From Ceratobasidium sp. AG-K (taxonomy: Eukaryota; Basidiomycota; Agaricomycetes; Cantharellales; Ceratobasidiaceae), in contig JAWNGF010000013.1 in assembly GCA_037039685.1 (NCBI GenBank), forward strand, positions 455,001 to 519,000: a stretch of DNA of 64,000 nucleotides, in the 5' to 3' direction. Each line of letters starts with the position of its first letter. Positions within the stretch are counted from its first letter, which is position 1. A model generated the notes under the pieces. The model saw only the letters and a list, made by a program, of their open reading frames with translations. It had not been told where the DNA came from and made no database searches. Below are positions 58,991 to 64,000 of this stretch, piece after piece. Both the position numbers and the translations under genes were made by a program.

Positions 58991-59507
58991 ACGGTAACAC
59001 TAGCTATCAATACAATACTTCATTGAAATAGTAATCAATCCTCACCAGTCTGGAAGGTAACTATCGAGAGTTTTAGGTCTTCTGCGATACCCGTCTCTGA
59101 GGGGGCGGGCGTTAAACTTGGGGAACGGCAGTGAACGAATCGTTCTCCGTAGGGAAAACATGATCTTGGGCAAGTGACGTCAAGCGAGAGCCCCGGAAAG
59201 GTGCTGAAAAGGGGCTAGCGCGTATGACTTCGAGGTCCGGCGCTAGTTTCAGTGGGGTCGTTCAGCACAAGAGCGAGCGATTCACGATTCTCGTTATTGT
59301 GTATTGGGATTTTATAGCATTTTAAGCTTATAAGGTTGTAGTTGTAGTCGAGAACGCGCGCTTGCACATGGGAGCTAACCATAAACAGCCTACATGCGCA
59401 AACAAATGACCAAACAAATTATCGATCACCAAATCCCTCTCCTTCAATCAGTTTTTACAGCATTTTGAGCGGCCAATTAAAAACAAAAGCCAAATGATAC
59501 TTTCAGC
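58991..59507. other. Intergenic, probable PAP2 promoter side
   Basis: It may contain the unresolved first exon of the PAP2 gene. Otherwise nothing is recognised. Confidence 0.3.
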
Positions 59508-61173
59508 CTAAGCAGGCCACTTGAATGTACCGTTCACAACCGTCGGGTATGTACAGTTTACGCCCAAGTCCTCGCTCTTCACGCTGAAACAGCGGTACAC
59601 GGGAGCATCGCCGGTCTTGGGCTTGATATTGATATTCTTCAGCTTAATGTCGCACGTCGAACCCTCAGGACAGATGATGGAGGAAACAACCTTGCCAGTC
59701 GAGTTGCCATACACATTGGTGACAGAAACATTGGTGATATTTGCCAGGGGTGTACCCTAAATCATGCAAGGTAAGCCCATAAGCATTCCCAAGCACAAGA
59801 GATTAGAATGCTTACGGTCGCGCAATATGCAGAACTGAAATAACACGAGTCGACAACGATGGGGTTAGTGACATTATCAATCTAAACAAAGGGGTAAGTA
59901 ATAACACCAGGTCACACGCCGAACGCGTACCGAAATATCCTCGTAATGCACGTCGTTAACGATTGCAGAGCCAACTGGACCGGCCCAGACTTTGATGCGG
60001 GCACCATTTGACGAACCATCACCATTCCCAACGAATGTGATGTTTTTCTACAACACCCCGATTTTCAACAAAACGCTCTCAAGTTCGAATGTACTGAATC
60101 AATACGTACAACTTTGACATGCTCGATAATGTCTAGCACTCCGGGATACTGTGCCAAACTCCCGACGCTTACTCCATGGGAATTTTGACAGTAGACGTTT
60201 TCGACAGTGACATAGGTTGAGTTGCCTTTGAAAGCGAAACAATCGTCGCCTGAAACCACATGCGCGTCTCGAAGAACGAAATTCGAAGTACGGTATGTAC
60301 TGTGCACAGAGATATTAAACCTGGAGCAAAGTATAAAAACAGCTGGACTTACTCCCATCCATCAGCATTGAGCGGCGGGTTCTTGTTCGCAGACAAGGCG
60401 GAAAGTCGGATATTGGTATAGGTAACATATTTGCTATTGATGACCCAGTTGAACCAGCTTGCTGGGTTCTTCATTGCGATATTATCAATCGTGACCTTGT
60501 CTGCCCCATCCAGCGCAAAAAGAACTGGACGACGAAGCGAACCGGGAAGAAGGATCTGTTGACCGGCAGCAGCATCCCACCATGCTTGGCCCGCTCCGTC
60601 AATGAGGCCTTTCCCTGTTTTCGAAACAAGCGAAGATTTTTTCCAATCTTTTAGAAGCAGGTAGGCGATCGTATCCTGAAATGGGCTATTGAATTTCCCC
60701 ATTTAGGCTACTCGTCGTCGTGGGAACAAAATACAATAGAAAATCCAACTTACTAGTAAACAACGTTTGGGTATGTCTCAGCCGTAACGTTGGTTGCGTC
60801 AGTCGCATTCTTGAGCCAATACGTGACGTTGTTTGAGAGCCAAAGTGTACCTTCCAGCTCAACGGTGCAACTCTTACACGGAGTCATTACCTACAGCCAA
60901 ATTTTGATTACGCTTATAGGCTTATACATAAATCTTACACCTTACCGTCAACTCATTCAGTGCATACGTCTTGTTTTCTGAAAATATGATGCGTCCGCCC
61001 TTACCACATTTCTTAAATGCAGCGTGAATTGCGGGAGTATCCGACACGTTTAGGTTGCCATTGGAAGGTACAACGCAAGTCTGCGGGTTCGAGTATCTCT
61101 TAGTGTAACCTTGTGGCGCTGAAGCAACAACAGCGCCTAATACGGTGGTGAAGAGTAAGATGCGCCCCAGCAT
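59508..61173 (-). CDS. GH28 polygalacturonase, probably exo-acting (copy 1)
   Basis: The start at 61173 gives a signal peptide (MLGRILLFTTVLGAVVASAP) and then CVVPSNGNLNVSDTPAIHAAF. About seven exons follow with 50-60 nt introns. GH28 catalytic motifs are all present: NADGW (the N-x-D position), GDDC in VVSGDDCFAFKGNSTYV, SHGVSVGSL, and RIKVWAG. SHGVSVGSLAQYPGVLDIIE with the following His-Val-Lys is the style of exo-polygalacturonases. The protein ends TVVNGTFKWPA (stop 59508). It would be secreted and release galacturonic acid from pectin during growth on plants. A TATA box lies at 61243-61248. It is a tandem duplicate of the next gene and is intact. Confidence 0.9.
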
Positions 61174-61964
61174 TTAGCAAGTGAAATAAGGGAGATGATT
61201 GCAAGACGACGGCGCCCGTGAGCCCCACCTTGACACTTCTGCTTTATAGTTGAAATCCATCTTAAAACATATCCCCGTATGTGTTCACCGGCCCGGTAGG
61301 AACCTTGAGTTGTGGAAGAGAACACCAGAAGCGACAGCGTCTCCATTACGTAACATCGGGGTTCTGCAACTGCATATCGCCACTACGACCCCCAGATCCG
61401 TGCACTTTTTCATCAAGTAAATAGGTCTGCTGTAGCTAGGGGAGGCTAAGGGCTCAGCAATCGTTCTACGTAGTGGGATATCCGACTAAGTACGAAAGCG
61501 GAACGAACTGAGAACCATAGAGCTGAGACCCGGGGTACATCTAGTCAGATAAATCCAGACTTCATGTCGGGGGAGAACGAGACAATGCTGGGGGTAAGTG
61601 TCTTACAGCCAAGAATTGAACTCGTGAACATGAAAACAGTCAGTCAAGGGATACTGAAGAGGCATCACACTGTAACTTGTAACGCAGCGCATTTTATGCA
61701 CTCGGGCGTTGGTCTTTGCGCATATAATCACATACATTACTAGCGCCGTAACGCAAACCCGACCACCTTTGCAGGTGCTCGCCCTTATAATATGTGTACA
61801 GTATCTTTATCCCGCTTCCCGCTTTCCCGGCTTAGCGGTTATCCACAAGCGTATCCAATACCCGGTGGCGCGATGCTGACACCGACTTCTTAACAACACA
61901 TTTTCATTGACTACATGCACATAATATAATAGTCAACTCCCGCTAGACCCTAGAAATGACCTTT
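61174..61964. other. Intergenic between the two GH28 genes
   Basis: It contains the promoter of copy 1 and the 3' flank of copy 2. No further gene is recognised. Confidence 0.4.
61243..61248 (-). promoter_or_regulatory. TATA box, GH28 copy 1
   Basis: TATAAA on the minus strand, 70 bp before the ATG. Confidence 0.5.
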
Positions 61965-63597
61965 TCAAGCGGGCCACTTGAAAGTGCCGTTCACGATTGT
62001 TGGATAAGTGCAGTTCACGCCCAAGTCTTCGCTCTTTACGCTGAAGCATCGATAAACTGGGGCAGCACCATTCTTGGGCTTGATGTTGATGTTTTTCAAC
62101 TTGATGTCGCACGTCGCTCCCTCAGGACAAATGATGGAGGAAACGACCTTGCCAGTCGAATTTCCATAGACATTGGTTACTGAAACGTTGGTGATGTTCG
62201 CGACGGGAGTACCCTAAAAAGGATAAGTGAGCATGCTAAAGTGTTGCAGTGGGCGCAACGGGAGCTTACAGTTGCACAGTAAGCCGAGCTAAAGTAACAC
62301 GAATCGACAACAAGAGGGTTCGTTACATTGTCCACCTATACCCAGGGACGTAAGCGATAGGCTTAGTAAGTACGCGTAAACATACCGAAATATCTTCGTA
62401 ATGTACGTCGTTGACCCGTGCAGAACCAACCGGACCAGCCCAGACCTTAATGCGAGCGCCGTTTGAGGAACTGTCACCATTGCCCACAAAGGTGATGTTT
62501 TTCTACAAAAGTATGTAGTTTTAATCATAGACCATAAAGTCATGCCCCGGATAAGCTTACCACTTTGATGTGCTCAATGACGTCTAGTACACCAGGATAT
62601 TGTGCCAGACTACCGACACTGACACCATGAGAGTTTTGACAGTACACATTCTCGACGGTAACATATGTTGAGTTGCCCTTGAAAGAGAAGCAATCGTCGC
62701 CAGAGACAACGTGTGCATCCCGGAGGAGGAAATGGGAGGTGCGGTAGGTACTAGTAAATCAATGAGTCAAATTATGAACCGAAAGATTTATAGAAGGGTA
62801 CGTACTCCCATCCATCGGCGTTTTTTGGCGGATTTTTGTTGGCAGACAAAGCCGAGAGCCGAATGTTTGTGTAGTTGACGTACTTGCTGTCAATGACCCA
62901 GTTAAACCAGTTTGCGGGATTCTTCATGGCGATGTTATCAATCGAGACCTTGTCTGCGCCGTCGAGAGCGAATAATACTGGTCGGCGAAGTGACCCAGGG
63001 AGTAGGATCTCCTGTCCAGCAGCGGCATTCCACCACGCCTGGCCGGCCCCGTCAACGAGACCTTTCCCCGTCTTGGAAACAAGGGAGGACTTTTTCCAAT
63101 CCTTGAGAATAAGATAGGAAATAGTATCCTGGAACGGGCTATTGCGTTTTGAGTTAGAATACTAGCTCTAGGATAATAACCGGACATACTAGTAAACAAT
63201 ATTGGGATAGGTTGCAGCAGTGATGTTGGTAGTATCGGTTGCATTCTTGAGCCAGTAAGTAATGTTATCCGAAAGGCGGAGGGTTCCTTCCAGCTCAACA
63301 GTGCAGCTCTTGCATGGAGTCATAACCTGCCAAAGGGTTAGAGGCCGGCACCGAATATTCTGCAGAACAACTTACGGTAAGTTCATTCAAGGCATAAGTC
63401 GTATTCTCGGAAAAGATAATGCGACCACCTTTGCCGCATTTCTTGAACGCAGCATGAATCGCAGGAGTGTCGGATACATTCAGGTTACCATTGGAAGGTA
63501 CAACACAAGTCTGAGGATTCGAGTATCGTTCAGTTAGGTCCTGGGAGGCTAGGGTACCAACAGCACCCAACGCGGCGGTGACAAGTAGGGAGATCAT
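61965..63597 (-). CDS. GH28 polygalacturonase, probably exo-acting (copy 2)
   Basis: The start at 63597 gives a signal peptide (MISLLVTAALGAVGTLAS) followed by the same QTCVVPSNGNLNVSDTPAIH as copy 1. The exon plan and motifs match copy 1: KNADGW, GDDC in VVSGDDCFSFKGNSTYV, SHGVSVGSLAQYPGVLDVIE, and the RIKVWAGPVG exon. It ends at KWPA with a TGA at 61965. An upstream in-frame Met (63702) would add a basic, non-signal N-terminus, so Met 63597 is preferred. Role: secreted pectin degradation. The closeness of the two proteins (long identical stretches) indicates a fairly recent tandem duplication or gene conversion. Confidence 0.9.
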
Positions 63598-64000
63598 TTT
63601 GGGCCGAGCGAGAGTGGAGGTGACGGGGGTGAGACCAGCGACGCACGTGGAGGAAAGCGGGGCCCGTTCAACCTTGAGAGGAGCCCCACGTCGGCGTCGC
63701 ACATGTTTTTATAGGCAAACAAGCACTGGAGGATCATCTCCATTTGTCGAGACCGGCCCGGTGGGAAAGGTGTGGGAGAAGGCACGTTGACTAATTGCCT
63801 AGCCATTTCCGGCCTCAAGAAGTTAAAAATACGTGACACAGGGACGCTTGGCTGGTGCAGGAAAGGCTTCGGCATTAATCCAAGAACACGAGTTTGGAAA
63901 GGGTGGGTCATCGTCATGTGCAAGTTCATATCATCGTTGCTAGTAGCCGGCGGCTATCCGGCCCGCATGTGTCACCCAGTCAGAGCCACATGCCACCTAT
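63598..64000. other. Upstream region of GH28 copy 2
   Basis: Promoter side of copy 2; it includes the TATA box at 63706-63713. No other gene is seen before the window ends. Confidence 0.4.
63706..63713 (-). promoter_or_regulatory. TATA box, GH28 copy 2
   Basis: TATAAAAA on the minus strand, 109 bp before the ATG. Both GH28 promoters also share an agccccac block near it. Confidence 0.55.

Noticed and set aside
1..64000. CRISPR array, operon structure, ribosome binding sites, bacterial terminators
   Set aside because: The spliced genes show that this is eukaryotic DNA; no regularly spaced repeats of CRISPR type were seen.

Overview
The window reads as a filamentous basidiomycete genome. Genes are split by many short introns (mostly about 45-100 nt, GT-AG). 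There is a farnesyl-type (CaaX) mating pheromone precursor, and several families look expanded: Zn2Cys6 regulators, BTB, MYND, secreted pectinases and an aspartic protease. The gene set resembles Rhizoctonia/Ceratobasidiaceae (Agaricomycetes), but that placement is an inference from gene content; I ran no comparison.

Layout. 1-9.7 kb: tandem array of Zn2Cys6 transcription-factor genes (a decayed copy cut by the window edge, then three copies that look intact). 9.8-12.1 kb: divergent pair of an AIM41/YqeY-type mitochondrial protein (-) and an XRCC2-like RecA-family repair protein (+). 13-14.9 kb: a fifth Zn2Cys6 copy with a broken reading frame. 14.9-17.7 kb: no recognisable gene. 17.7-22.4 kb: CDC24-type Rho-GEF (-) with an unusually long intron. 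23.4 kb: small basic protein. 24.7-27.1 kb: TAPT1/EMP65-type ER membrane protein (-). 27.4-27.9 kb: 5'-truncated non-LTR retrotransposon with a perfect 14-bp target duplication. 28.5-29.9 kb: broken pepsin-like protease (-). 31.2-34.4 kb: Ser/Thr-rich repeat protein sequence (-), with the pheromone precursor gene (+, 32257-32370) inside it between two direct repeats. 35.0 kb: a 238-bp inverted-repeat element. 35.4-37.4 kb: MYND protein. 37.8-44.8 kb: a 91-aa orphan copy of a TAF12 N-terminal module, a lipocalin-like protein, a mitochondrial carrier, a RING-H2 membrane protein and an unknown gene. 45.6-49.2 kb: duplicated multi-pass membrane protein genes (-), both frameshifted. 50.2-53.2 kb: BTB gene and a relic. 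54.2-57.4 kb: TAF12, a TFIID/SAGA histone-fold subunit. 57.6-59 kb: PAP2 lipid phosphatase (-). 59.5-63.6 kb: two tandem GH28 polygalacturonases (-).

Functional themes are polarity and mating (CDC24, pheromone), transcription (Zn2Cys6 array, TAF12 and its fragment), ER/lipid membrane biology (TAPT1, PAP2, RING) and plant cell-wall breakdown (GH28). Several otherwise good genes (CDC24 twice, BTB twice, membrane gene B, the protease, the Ser/Thr-rich gene) each need one extra base to restore frame. That pattern fits uncorrected single-base deletions in the assembly at least as well as it fits biological decay.
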